From positions 3,038,001-3,102,000 of the forward strand of contig NC_057320.1 in the NCBI RefSeq assembly GCF_000687475.1: a stretch of DNA of 64,000 nucleotides, read 5' to 3'. Under the pieces are notes generated by a model. The model saw only the letters and a list, made by a program, of their open reading frames with translations. It had not been told where the DNA came from and ran no database searches. This document shows positions 45,927-57,137 of the stretch, piece after piece; position 1 is the first letter of the stretch; each line of letters starts with the position of its first letter. The position numbers and the translations under genes are program-made. The DNA comes from Ustilaginoidea virens. Taxonomy: Eukaryota; Ascomycota; Sordariomycetes; Hypocreales; Clavicipitaceae.

Positions 45927-45960
<34 letters not shown>

Positions 45961-46606
45961 CCTTCCGCCTCCTCTTCTTCTTCCTCTCCTTCCCCCTAGA
46001 GAGCAGTATTCGGCTTGCCCGGCTTTCTAGAACAAAGCTAATTATGTTACTCTCAGGCCGCATTCCCTCCGAAAACTCCAGCGACGTCAAACTGTATCCT
46101 CTGCCTCACACGTACGTTGTCAAGGACCTCGTGCCGGACTTGACACACTTTTACAAGCAGTACAAGTCTATCAAGCCTTACTTGCAGCGGGACACTCCCG
46201 CCCCTGACGTACGTCACTCCCGCCTCTTCTCTGGCTTTTTACGGCCAAGAAAATGACCAGCTGACCAACGATCCATGTGTAGGGCAAGGAATACCGTCAG
46301 AGCAAAGAGGACCGCAAGAAGCTGGATGGACTGTACGAATGCATTCTCTGTGCTTGCTGCTCAACGTCTTGCCCTTCATATTGGTGGAATTCGGAGGAGT
46401 ATCTCGGACCTGCAATCCTACTTCAGTCCTACCGATGGCTGGCCGATTCGCGCGATGAACGCAAGGCCGAACGCCGCGCCAATCTGGAGAACAGCATGAG
46501 CCTGTACCGTTGCCACACCATTCTCAACTGCACTCGCGCTTGTCCCAAGGGATTGAATCCCGGCAAAGCCATTGCTGAGATTAAGAAACAGATGTCGTTG
46601 AGCTAA
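45536..46606 (+). CDS. SDH2: Succinate dehydrogenase iron-sulfur subunit, mitochondrial
   Basis: Three exons, 45536-45866, 46057-46208 and 46283-46606, give 268 residues. An Arg/Ser-rich presequence ([17 protein letters not shown]) precedes the plant-type ferredoxin domain with 2Fe-2S ligands Cys89, 94, 97 and 109 ([14 protein letters not shown]). The C-terminal half carries the 4Fe-4S motif [12 protein letters not shown] and the 3Fe-4S/4Fe-4S motif [17 protein letters not shown]. It passes electrons from the flavoprotein subunit to ubiquinone in complex II. The residues commonly altered in SDHI-resistant fungi (Pro after STSC, His in CHTILNC) are the usual wild-type ones. Intron 1 (45867-46056) contains a T30 tract. 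Confidence 0.96.
45931..45960. repeat. T30 tract inside SDH2 intron 1
   Basis: About thirty T on the coding strand, roughly 95 bp before the acceptor, making intron 1 (190 nt) unusually long for this window. Confidence 0.85.
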
Positions 46607-47320
46607 TGAGGAGGAGGAGGAGGAGGAGGAGGGTGACATGGTCAAGCTCAAGATGTGGAGGCTGTGGGCACATGACTAGGGAGGGAGAGGCGGCTTCGGA
46701 GTCTGGGTTATACTTTTCTTTTGTTCAAGTTGCGAGCTGACGTCGGCTTTTATTTGTTGAAATATGTACGTGTATACACGTGTGTTTTGGGTGTCTGGGA
46801 ATATATTTGGCGGCGGCATCAAAGCGATGCGCAGACGACCCGAGACTAGCCAGAGTCGGATGGGGGTTTATTTTGGTTGTCTCTGGTGATGGTTGGGGAA
46901 GGGATTCGAGAAGAGACGGGAGCTGGCTGCACTCGGGATCATGTACTCGTAGGGTATGTATGCACTATGCATTGAAAGAGTTGCTATGGAGTAAAGAGAA
47001 GCTGGGAGAATGTACGCGACAAGATGTCGAGAGTAAGCACATTGCATGGCGTGGTGCGGCCGGGTAGAGCACAGCGTCCACCAACTGGCCGCGCGGGAAG
47101 CAGAGGGGCAGGGATGTGCCGGCGCCGAACAAGGAAGGGATCAGCAATCCGCATCCGCATCCGCATCCGCGTCCGCATCTGCATCCCATCTCCAACACCC
47201 TTTCCTTTCCTTTCCTTTTTTTTTCCCCCACGACGGGTTCATGCCTCGAGTCTGCGCCAGGCAGCCACAGCCTTGTCCCCAGCCGTCCTGTCCGTCTGCC
47301 CCGACACCCAGCCCAGATTG
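46607..47320. other. Intergenic region between SDH2 and PTC7
   Basis: 714 bp. A GAG trinucleotide array (46608-46631) follows the SDH2 stop; a CATCCG hexamer array (about 47149-47185) and a CT-rich tract lie in the presumed PTC7 promoter/leader. No gene supported. Confidence 0.5.
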
Positions 47321-48759
47321 ATGGCTGTGTCGCGCGCCAGGGCCGTTGCTTCAACCCCAACTTTGCTGTGGGCATCGTCAGCCAGAGGTATTGCGCCCTG
47401 CTTTAGGCTTCAACTTGAACCGCTTGGCTTTTTGTTCCCCCCTCCGATGGCGTTGGGCACTTGCTGACCACCTTGGCCGAGCCAGCCTCAGCCTGCCCGT
47501 CGAACTACCGTGGATGCCGCTTTGCGCGGCTTCCCAAGCTTCATCTGTTTGAACCGTCGCCGCCGCCGCCGCCGCAATCGAGGGCCAGGGCCATCCATTC
47601 ATCTCGCGCGTCGTCTTCGTCGTCGTCGTCGTCTTCCTCCTCCTCCTCCTCCCAGTCGAGCAGGGCTTCGTCCCCCCCCCGCCCCAAATTCAGCTACCAC
47701 ATCGCCGCCTCCTTTACCGGCAAAGACGGCCCTTACGATGCCTCGTCCCACGTCTTCCACTTCAACCCGTACAACCGGATCCAGCCGCCGCGCGCGCGTC
47801 GGCCGTCGTCGCGCCCGGACTCGGGCCACGACGCCTTCTTCGTCAGCCGCGTCAGCGACTCCGGCTCCGTGGCCCTGGGCGTCGCCGACGGCGTAGGCGG
47901 CTGGGTCGACTCGGGCGTCGACCCGGCCGACTTCGCCCACGGCATCTGCGACCACATGGCCGCGTGGGCGTACGCGCACGACCCGGCGCGCCACCCGCCC
48001 CTCACGGCGCGCCGGCTCATGCAGAGCGGCTACGAGGCCGTGTGCGGCGACCGCTCCCTGCGCGCCGGCGGCAGCACGGCGTGCGTGGGCGTCGCCGCGC
48101 CCGACGGCTCGCTCGACGTCGCCAACCTCGGCGACTCGGGCTTCCTGCAGCTGCGCCTGGGCGCCGTCAACGCCTACTCGCTGCCCCAGACGCACGCGTT
48201 CAACACGCCCTTCCAGCTGTCCCTGGTGCCGCCCGGCCTGGCCGCCCGCATGGCCGCCTTTGGCGGCGCCCAGCTGTGCGACCTGCCGCGCGACGCCGAC
48301 GTCTCGCAGCACCGCCTGCGCCACGGCGACGTCCTGCTCTTCGCCACCGACGGCGTCCTCGACAACCTCTTCAACCACGACATCCTGGGCGTCGCCACCG
48401 CCGTCATGCTTTCCACCGGCGCCTGGCAGCGGACGACGTCGGGGGGCGTGCGCGTCGCCCACTCGCTCGACGCGCTGACTGGCTTCTTCGCCGCGGCAGA
48501 TGCGGACGCCGCCCGGGGGCCCAGCAGCGTCCGAGCCGCCTCGAGGAAAGCCAGATCCACGCTGCAGAGCCTGCTGGCCACGGAGATAGCCGGCGCCGCC
48601 AAAGCCGCCAGCGTCAACGCCAAACTCGACGGGCCCTTTGCCAAGGAGGTCCGGAAATACTACCCGCACGACCCGTGGCGCGGCGGCAAAGTCGACGACA
48701 TTTGCGTCGTCGTGGCAGTTGTGTCGGAAGACTCTGGCGCCGCTCCAAGCAAGCTGTAG
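47321..48759 (+). CDS. PTC7: PTC7-type mitochondrial PP2C protein phosphatase with C-terminal SKL
   Basis: Proposed exons 47321-47387 and 47486-48759 (446 residues); a second acceptor 6 bp downstream (exon from 47492) is also in frame. The long second ORF has no good ATG near its 5' end. The upstream exon supplies MAVSRARAVASTPTLLW, an Arg/Ala-rich amphipathic presequence; the intron has donor gtattg and a CTGAC branch word. The PP2C domain has metal-binding GVADGVGGWVDSGVDP, CVGVAAPDGSLDVANLGDSG, FATDGVLDNLFNHD and GGKVDDICVVVAVV. Ptc7 acts in mitochondria, e.g. on coenzyme Q biosynthesis. The protein ends APSKL: a textbook PTS1, suggesting dual mitochondrial/peroxisomal targeting. A poly-Ser run (~56-70) and very high GC3 are also notable. 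Confidence 0.85.
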
Positions 48760-49235
48760 ACGATCGGTTTCGCACATCAGAGGAGCAAGCCGGGGGCGTT
48801 TTGCATTTTCGTTCCGGGAAAGACCGGGGGGGGGGGGCGGGGGGAGTACAGGACATGGCATGGTTCATGATAGAAGGATGCGCAATGCAAAAAGAAATCC
48901 GGCTCGTCTGACTTTGTTGGTTACTTTGGTTAATTTAATTTATTTAATTATTTATTTATTTACTTGGAAAGCTTGGAAGACGAGTCGAGTCGTTTGGTTC
49001 GGTTCGGTGCGTATGGGCGGCAGGCATAATTTCGCCAGCGATGAAATCAACGCGTCGCAAGGCGGCTTATATTTGAATTATAGGCACATGCATACATAAG
49101 GCGTACAGAGCATAAATATCCCCATGCAAAACTGATTTCCGCGTTTCCCTTGCAGAATTCACGTGTCGTCGTCTATAGCATGGCTGCTCACGTCCACCGC
49201 CTCGTTGGCTTGGCGCGGTGCCGGCCGGCGAGACG
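48760..49235. other. Intergenic region between PTC7 and carrier
   Basis: 476 bp. A G-rich tract (48828-48844) and an ATTT-type AT-rich block (48932-48960) lie 3' of PTC7. No gene supported. Confidence 0.5.
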
Positions 49236-50411
49236 ATGATGTCATCAGCCCTGGACCGACCAACTCAGTTACCGTCAACGCCGCAGCCGCATTCCGCGTT
49301 TGCCAGCATCATGACAAGCAATCGCAGCCGCGTCGCCAGCATGGACACATACGCGGTAACTCCATCTTCCCCCGCGCCTGATGGCGGCAGCGCTGACCGC
49401 TTTGCAGGCAGGTGCGGCGGCCGCCTTCACCGTCGACGTGCTCGTGTATCCTCTCGACACCCTTAAAACGAGATACCAGAGCCAGGACTATCTCGCGACG
49501 TACGGCTCCTCCAGGCAGCAAGCCCTGGCCCTGAAAGGATTGTACCAGGGCATTGGGAGCGTCGTGCTGGCCACGCTCCCCGCAGGTACGGTGCGCCGAC
49601 CCCCCGCCCGCTGCAACCATCAATACCTACTAATCCCTTTGTTCGTTCCATGGCAGCCGGTCTGTTCTTCTGGGCATACGAAGAGTCCAAGTCCGTCATC
49701 GGCCGTGCTTCCCCTCTTCACCAGCCGCTCGTGCACGCGTCCGCCTCTGCCGTAGCCGAGATGGCATCCTGCCTCGTCCTCGCGCCCGCCGAAGTCGTCA
49801 AGCAGAACGCCCAGATGATGCACGGCGCTCGACATGTGCGGGACAAGGCGGCGGGCGCGTCGACGTCTTTGCGAGCTTTCCGCCAGCTCGCCGCCAAGGA
49901 TGCGCCTAGGAAGCTGCTCACGGGATACACGGCCCTGGTGGCGCGCAACCTGCCGTTCACGGCGCTCCAATTCCCCATCTTTGAGCATGTACGCCGGCGG
50001 GCTTGGGCTTGGGAGAGGAGGAAGCTCCACGGGAGGAAAGACCGGCCTGCGGGGGTGTTGGAGACGGGGTTGGTCGCCGGAGGCAGCGCCGCGGTTGCCG
50101 GGGCAGTGGCGGCCTTGATCACCACGCCGAGCGACGTTGTCAAGACGAGGATGATGCTCATGGCTGGTAGTGGCGGCGTTGGAGCTCCAGGCCGGAATGC
50201 CTCTGGGCATGATGCTGACCTTGGGGCATGGTCCGTGTCCCGAAGGGTGTATCAAGAGCGAGGCATCAGGGGGTTTTTCCGAGGCGGGCTGTTTCGGTCC
50301 GGCTGGACTGCCTTGGGGAGTTCGTTGTATTTGGGGACCTATGATGCCGCCAAGCTGTGGTTGAGGCGGAGGAAGAAGAGCTTGGAAAGGGACGATGCTC
50401 GAGTGCTTTGA
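49236..50411 (+). CDS. Mitochondrial carrier family (SLC25) transporter, SAM-carrier-like
   Basis: Preferred model: exons 49236-49355, 49408-49585 and 49657-50411, 350 residues. An ATG at 49381, inside proposed intron 1, is in the same frame and would give a 319-residue protein, so two N-termini are possible. Three carrier repeats are visible with PX[DE]XX[KR] signatures PLDTLKTR, PAEVVKQN and PSDVVKTR, each followed by a GxxxG-type segment (KGLYQGIGSVV, RKLLTGYTALVARN, RGFFRGGLFRS). The pattern SASAVAEMASCLVLAPAEVV in repeat 2 recalls the S-adenosylmethionine carrier group (Pet8/SLC25A26), but the substrate is uncertain. Location: mitochondrial inner membrane, by family. Confidence 0.85.
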
Positions 50412-52755
50412 GCCCCCGACGGTCGTATATTACCTACGGCGGCGGGGGTTGGGCCGAGGATGGCTTTTTTCCATGGGTGAATTCGCGGTGCTAGGAACAG
50501 GTCCCCAAGGCAGACGGATGTCTCTTAATCACAGTCGACCTCCACGAATGTTCAGTGAGATTTGACAAGTCACGTCCATCCTGGCGTGCCCGTCATGCAC
50601 TCGATCATCAGGTCCAAGCCTTGCTAGGAGTGCATCCCATCGAAAGACGGCAAGTCATATCATATTTCCGTGCCGAGACCATGCGACTCAGTGTCGGGTG
50701 CAGCACGCCATCGTTGCCAGAAAACCCGCACAAGGAATTCCCATCATCCGTCATCCGTCAGATGAAGCATGTTATGCAGTCAGTAGTTGATTCTGCCAGG
50801 CTCTCGGCTTGCGCATGGTGGCAGAGAGAGCGGCGACGCCATTGCCCATTGCACTGGTACCCCTTTGTGTGCTTTACCAAGACTTTCCGGAGTAAACGCT
50901 CAAAAAAAAAAGTCAGGGACCCGTCCACTGGTCCCATGACGTTGATGGGTGGTGAGCCTTGGGCTTTCATTCCTTTCATATCACAAGCTCCGAGAATATG
51001 CAGACGGAATCGCCTTGGCGCTGTCCATGACGGACAGATTCATGCGGCCCCGGCCAACCGCATCCCATCCCTGAGTACGTATGCACCAGCTGCAACCAGT
51101 GAGTGGGCTCGGTCAACGGTCGATGAGCATCGTGTCTCGTAGATGGCCCGGCCCAACTGGATAGTAGCTTTCAGCCAGGACGGGATTCGCAGTGAACAGA
51201 GACGGCCGGAAAGCCGACCAAAGCCTCCCATCACAGCACTTTTCGCCAAGAAACGGCCTTCTCCTCGAGACTGGTGTCTGGCGAGAGACGCAAAAGGACA
51301 TGGAGTCTTTTGCGGACGAGGTGCGAGACATCTCCAGGGCGTGGTCGGTCATTCGTTGTTCGGTGCTTGGAGACGATGATGAGGCAAGCATTCAATGAGG
51401 AATGCCCACCCCGTTGGGAGCAGTGGGTCGCCGCAGAGGCCAGGTCACGGAGAACGCTATGAAGCGCGGCTCGGGTTGTGCCATTGTCGCTGCCTTTACG
51501 CATCAGGAACCTCGTCCTCCTCGCATGGCTAGTCTCAGGCTCAGTCTCGCCTCTCCGTCGTTCCGCTTGCAGAATGAGCCGCAAAGTGAAGCGTGGCCGG
51601 TGCTACAGCCCGCTTCAGTCGATCAAGGTCTTGGAGAAGGGGAGTCTGCCCGGGGTTCGGGGCACAGCAGAACAAGCAGCCATCATGAGGCCGGGACGCT
51701 CGTGTGGCTTGCGATCCCCCAAGACGGGGGTGAAATGGTGTGATCACTTGTGATGGAGGTGATGGTGCCATTTCAGGGCCAACTTGTGTGCCGGCAGCGG
51801 GACCCACAAAAACAAGGAGAGCTGGCGCCTGAGTCGCTGACTAGCGCCGGTGGGGCGCGGGTGGGGCCAGACTTGGTAATACCCAGACTCCATCCCCAGC
51901 CAGATGCGGACTGGACTTTGTACGGACCGACGTGCACACCCAAGAATAGAATCGAACAAGAATCGAGGTCTCGGGTCGGGCTGTCAGCCCCATTGCGTTG
52001 GCAGATCCGAATCAAGAAGTACGCCGTCGAATCCGTTCATCGCCATCCAGAGTTGGAAGAGTCTTTTTGCCACATCTAGCTCAGCTTCGTTCGGCTGGCG
52101 TCTTCGGCTTCAAAGCGAAGGAAGGGTTCGTCAGCCAGGTTCGGCTAACCGTACCCAGAGCCACGATGTGTGTTTCAGGATCGGAAAGAATGGAGAATGG
52201 AGAATGGGGAATGGAGGGATGCGCTCAAGCCACCTGGTAAGGCTCCTCTTGGCGTGTTGGCCTGGGGGATCGGAAAATGGCGAAATATTACGCTTGGACT
52301 GCCTCATCGGCACCAAAACATGCATTCAAGGTCCAACCACTCGGCCGGCCCGCCGCAGGCAGGCAGGTTTGGTCCATCGCGCCCCGGAGTCATGCCCGTT
52401 CATCACCCCAGTGTCCCTGTGTTCCGTTTCTTCTGCCTGGGTATTACAAAGTCAGAGAATCGAGCTCTCGTTCGAGAGCGGTGTGACCAGCTGATCCAAC
52501 TCCCATATCTCTCTCTCTCTTTCCTTTGACGCATTCTTATGCTGAGCCTCCCTTCCCCCTTCTTCTGCACTCTTTTCGTTTGCTCACTCTCTCCAAGTTG
52601 CTTATTCGTAAAAAAAACTCTCTTTTGCAACCGGCAGTTGTCCCTCTTTCCGCAGTTGTCTCGTTTTGTCTCGTTTTGTCTCGTTTGTCTTTTATTTTCT
52701 CAACACATCGGTTTCTGTGCTTCAATATCCCTCAAACGCCACTGTCCTTGTCAGC
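50412..52755. other. 2.3-kb intergenic stretch
   Basis: No credible gene on either strand; overlapping ORFs up to about 195 codons have no recognisable features. Contains a ggagaat tandem repeat (52188-52214) and, near the UPF0643 start, a tctcgtttt(g) repeat (about 52661-52688) in the leader. Confidence 0.5.
52188..52214. repeat. 7-bp tandem repeat ggagaat
   Basis: Three to four copies of (at)ggagaat with one gggaatg variant, the reverse complement of the attctcc array at 34135-34171. Confidence 0.75.
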
Positions 52756-53468
52756 ATGGCGGCTCAAGGTGTTGAGACTCCCCTTCCAGTCGAGGTTCCC
52801 AGTTTTGTCAGGGAGAAGGAGGCCATTTCCGACCTTCGAGACAACTCACTGGATGAGAGCCGCTTCATAATCCAATCTCCTTATGTTGATCGGGAACACC
52901 TGCTCGACCTGGAAACCCTCGACAACGAAAACGCCCTTCTTTCCCAAGCTTTGTCCCGACTTCGCGCGGTGCGCCAAGACTATGCCCTCGCTCCCTATGT
53001 TGAGTCTTTCAACTGGCAGGAAGTGCTTGATGAGTTGAAGCGCCTGGCTCAGAGATCAGGGCAGGATTTCAAGGAAACGTCATTCTATATCGTAGCTTTT
53101 CGCTCTCGGATCAAGCCCAGCACCGATTACAGTCACCTAGGCGAGCTGGACAAGGCTGCCCATGCCGAGGCGGTTGCCAGCGGTGGATTCCTCAAGTAAG
53201 TCGGCAGTTAGGCCATGGGACCCTTGGCTCAACATTGTTGCTGAGAGTGATTTGTAGGTACTGGTTCGGATCACCTGACTCTGAGCTGCAAAATCTTGCC
53301 ACCTGCATCTGGCGATCGCGACAAGACGCTTTGCTAGGCGGGAAGGGTCCAGCTCACCGTAAGGCCGCCGGCGCCACTCGCTCTCTGTACGCCTCTTGGA
53401 AAATTGACCAGCATCGCCTGACGGTACGCCACAACGTGGAAACTTGGGAAATCACTGATTGGGAGTAA
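52756..53468 (+). CDS. UPF0643 family protein of unknown function
   Basis: Two exons, 52756-53195 and 53258-53468, join at AA|G to 216 residues. It resembles the UPF0643 family known from fission yeast and other fungi: RFIIQSPYVDREHLLDLETL, SFNWQEVLDELKRLA, ETSFYIVAFRSRIKP, LGELDKAAHAEAVASGG, then after the intron KYWFGSPDSELQNLATCIWR and SLYASWKIDQHRLTVRHNVE. No signal peptide, membrane span or catalytic motif is evident, so it is probably cytosolic. Function is unknown. The ATG is chosen at the start of the conserved-looking MAAQGVETPLPVEVPSF. Confidence 0.85.
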
Positions 53469-54110
53469 GAGCAGCAAACGTCTCTTTGATGAAATGCGTG
53501 CCAAGGGAAAGCCTTGAGCAGTCGAGAGAACTCGACGTCACCTTGCAACTGGCATAGCGGTTGATTATTACACATTCCCGGCGTTTTGCGACAAATCCCC
53601 AATGCTTTATATCGGTAGTCAATGGGTAGAGTAGAATGTGCGGCATAGATTCAAAAGCGGAAACTTAGAGAGTAGCATGAATGAATGATGAGCGATTTGT
53701 AGAGGGAAGCATATATCCCCTAGTTTCTATGTTAGCAAGCATTGGCGGCAACAGTGACCAGCATCTCTCCAAGGAACGTGACTTGTCTCCACCCAGACAG
53801 CGTTGTTCGTGAGCAGCTGTTTTAAGTGAGTCGATGAGAATGAAGCAGGATGTGCTCCGTACCTAATGTGCGTATGAGCCATGTAAAGAGGTTCTCGTCG
53901 CTCCTGATGTAAGTTTGGTGCATCGCCCCCGACCGATTTCTGCCGTCCTCCACCGCCCATAGCCCACAACGCCCACAAATCGGGCATGCGAAAAGTTCGA
54001 TATTCACCCCAGAACTGGTTTGGCCTGCTACAACCTGCTGCATCCTCGCGTCAGCTCTTGCCTGTGCACGTACGGCATCGAACAAAGTGTCTCCGGAAGA
54101 AGACGACAAG
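53469..54110. other. Intergenic region between UPF0643 and eIF3h
   Basis: 642 bp. No gene, strong repeat or RNA gene seen. Confidence 0.45.
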
Positions 54111-55390
54111 ATGAGCGACGCTTCGAAAGATGGGCCTTTCCAGGCCGTCCAGGTTGAGGCTCTGGTATGTGTATAACAAATTCGCCGACGAAGCTCCCCC
54201 TCCCCCCCCCCCTCCCCACCTTTGGGGAAACCCCCCCCCCTTGCGATGGATGATGTTGGCTTATGCTGTGCCATGTCAGGTCGTGATGAAAATCGCCAAG
54301 CATTGCTCGTCGACCTTTCCCACAATTGCGACCGGATCCATTGTTGGCATGGACCGAAACAACCTTCTCGAAGTGACCAACACCTTCCACTTTCCTACCC
54401 TCGACAACACCACGACCGAGGGTCACCAGAACGAGACTTCTCTCGTTGCGGCCGCTGCCCCTAGGCAGAAAGCCAATATTGTCTACCAGACAGAGATGAT
54501 TCGATATTTGAAAGAGGTCAATGTTGATGCCAACAATGTTGGATGGTACACAAGCGCGACAATGGGCAATTTCGTCAACATGAGCTTCGTCGAGAATCAG
54601 TATCATTACCAAAAAGACAATGATCGAGCCATTGCCCTTGTACACGACACCAGCAAAAGCTCCCACGGCAACCTGACGCTGCGCGCTTTCCGTCTCACCA
54701 ACACTTTCATGGCTGCCTACAAGGAGGGCAAGTTCACCACTGAGATGTAAATCCCCCCCCCCTTCTTGTTCATGCTTGCATGTCCAAGGAAAAATCGCCG
54801 CGACCGAGGCGCTAACTTGCTATGATAGCTTGCAAAAGTCCAGGCTGACTTTCCGCGACATCTTGACCGAGTTGCCCATTACCGTACACAACTCGCACCT
54901 CCTCACGTGTTTCCTTCACCAGATGCCCGCACCACCGGCAACGGAGGAAATTGAACAGCCCAACTCGATTTCGGAGCTGAAGCGGGAACCCGTCAAGGCC
55001 CCTCTTTATCCATCCGTCGACAACCTTGATCTCGCCATCGACCCTTTCCTCGAGAAGACGTGCGATCTGCTCCTGGAGAGCATCGAGTCGCACTACACTG
55101 ATCTCAACAACTTCCAATATTACCAGCGCCAGGTCACCCGTGAACAGGGCAAGATCTCTCAATGGCAATCCAAGCGAAAAGCCGAGAATGCCCAGCGTGC
55201 CGCAGCCAAGCAGCCTCTGTTACCTGAAGACGAATGGCAACGTCTCTTCAAGATGCCCCAGGAGCCTAGCCGCCTCGAGGGCATGTTGAACGCAAAGCAG
55301 GTTGAGCAGTACAGCAAGCAAGTTGACGGCTTTACTTCCAATATCAGCGCCAAGATGTTTGCTGTTCGGGAGAACCTGATGCCTCAGTAA
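54111..55390 (+). CDS. Translation initiation factor eIF3 subunit h
   Basis: Three exons, 54111-54164, 54280-54746 and 54829-55390, give 360 residues. The joined N-terminus [18 protein letters not shown], followed by [20 protein letters not shown], leads into an MPN domain ([52 protein letters not shown]). The catalytic JAMM residues are absent, as expected for eIF3h. The C-terminal half is helical ([40 protein letters not shown]). eIF3h helps scaffold the eIF3 octamer and reinitiation after upstream ORFs. Intron 1 contains two C-runs (about 54208-54216 and 54230-54240); intron 2 starts gtaaatcc and also has a C-run. Confidence 0.94.
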
Positions 55391-57137
55391 GCAATGTTTT
55401 CATTGCGAAGAGCACAAAGACCAGGATACTTGAACAGGTGGAAGAGGAATTATTGGGAGCAAGATGACATCAGTTGGGGGCAGCATTAGCGGCGTTCCGG
55501 TTACAGTGGGAATGTAATCAAGTTTTTCTTCGTCTAGACTTGGCGACAAGAGAACCTTCTTTTTTTTTCTTTTATTAAATCAGGTATGATGGTGTTCACT
55601 TGGCGTATCAGACACATTTCATCACAAAGGTACCTAGTCAGTTCAAATGAAGAGGTGGAAAGACGAGGAGTAGCCGATTCAGCAGCCCTCAGCATTGGAG
55701 TGGAGTCAATGAAATGGCTGCCAGTGGAAACTCCGTCAAAGCTTTTATTAGTGCAGCCGCCAAAGTCCGGAAGGCGCTGTTTGCGCGGGAACAATACTCC
55801 GTGCTTGCGACCACCCGTACAGTACATAGGCTGGTGGACACTTGGGCACAAACCCGAACGGAGCCGCAGGTTGGTACATGCCTGAAGGAGCGATGGTTTG
55901 CGGGAACATGGAAATGAAGACGATTGGGCAAGGACATTGTCTCCTGGTAGAAAGCTGTTCCTTGACGGTACTTATCTTGTAACCAGACTGCTACATAATA
56001 GAGGTAGGTACTGCTGGCTGGGTGCTGGTACCTGTCAGCGTAAGCGTAGTGCACTGTGCACTGTGCACTGTGCCCATGCCTGGTGCGCGAAAAGCTTTTG
56101 CCCTGGGGGAGCATCTGAAACGTGGGGCGGGGGCAAAAACCTTGGTCGAAATCATCTCTTGACGGGTGACGAGGGAAAGCCCAACAAGCGTCGTCGTTGC
56201 GCTCGTGGTGAAGCAGAAAAAAAAGAAACGAAGCGAGTAAAGTATAAAGCGAGCGAGTAAATTTTTTTTTATTAAATTATTTTGCCACCTGGACGTCTTC
56301 GCCATGCTCACCGTTGGCTGCCAGTCAATATCTCGGGGCCAACGCGCTGTGAAGAAAGTTTGCCCCCTCACCGCCGGCTGACACACCGCCCACACGACCC
56401 CGGGAACACCAGGAAGGAAGGAAGCACCGGTACGGAGCGCATGCCTCCCAGTGCAGAGCACAGTGTGCGGAGAACACGGCGTATCCACAACCTGCATCCT
56501 TTAACCGTGCCACAGAGGAGGAGTAAGCAGGTCAATCCGGGGGATCTGGCCTGTCGACAGCCAGCTCAGCAGAGGCTCCTTTCCGACAAAGACCTGCATG
56601 TAGAATCGAGGTGCTTGTATCGTAGCGCATCATGATCATCATGATGGCTTTGAAAACAAGCACCAGACTCCGTTGACTTTTTTGCGGGTTGCCGACCGAC
56701 AGTCGAACCGTACCTCTTGAGTTCTTGGCAGGTACTCCGTACTCCGTACAAGCCGCCGTAATCGATAAGTTGGAGGGGGTCCGTTGGCGGGGATTGGATT
56801 GATTGGATTGGACCAGCCCTCACCCCTCCTCAGCTCCACGGGTCCCATAGCGCCCGCCCCGCCCCTTCCCTCCCCTCCTCCCTTTGCCCAGGGGGGCCGA
56901 AAAATGCCAGCTTCTGTTTTTCGATGCAACAACACTTGTCCACGCTCAAAAACTCAAACAATCTCATAAGCATTCCCTCTCCTCTACTCTTTCTTGTCTC
57001 CTCTTGCCTCTCTTCCTATCTTCCTCTCCTCCTCTCCTCCCTCTCCTCCCTCTCCTCCCTCTCCTCCTCTCCCTCTGCCCTGCCACCCCACTCCTCACCC
57101 TAAGCCTCCTCCCCGCGAACCCAGCTCCTCCTTCACA
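55391..57137. other. 1.75-kb intergenic stretch upstream of SAHH
   Basis: No gene supported. Contains a gcactgt(g) repeat (about 56049-56071), two overlapping TACTCCGTA elements (56733-56748) and a long CT-rich tract (56988-57100) just before the SAHH start. Confidence 0.55.
56988..57100 (+). promoter_or_regulatory. SAH1: CT-rich tract before the SAHH start codon
   Basis: About 110 bp of almost pure pyrimidine (repeated CTCCTCTCC/CTCCCTCTCC words) ending ~35 bp before ATG. Such CT-blocks mark transcription start regions of highly expressed fungal genes; a promoter/leader role is inferred. Confidence 0.6.

Noticed and set aside
47599..48861. 420-codon ORF antisense to PTC7
   Set aside because: Shadow of an extremely GC3-rich coding sequence; the translation is Arg/Gly/Val low complexity.
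47964..48911. 315-codon ORF on the same strand in another frame of PTC7
   Set aside because: Arg/Pro/Ala-rich frame shadow of PTC7; the PP2C motifs lie in the other frame.
50555..51142. 195-codon ORF in the carrier-UPF0643 spacer
   Set aside because: No recognisable domain, competing ORFs in other frames, no splice or coding-bias support.
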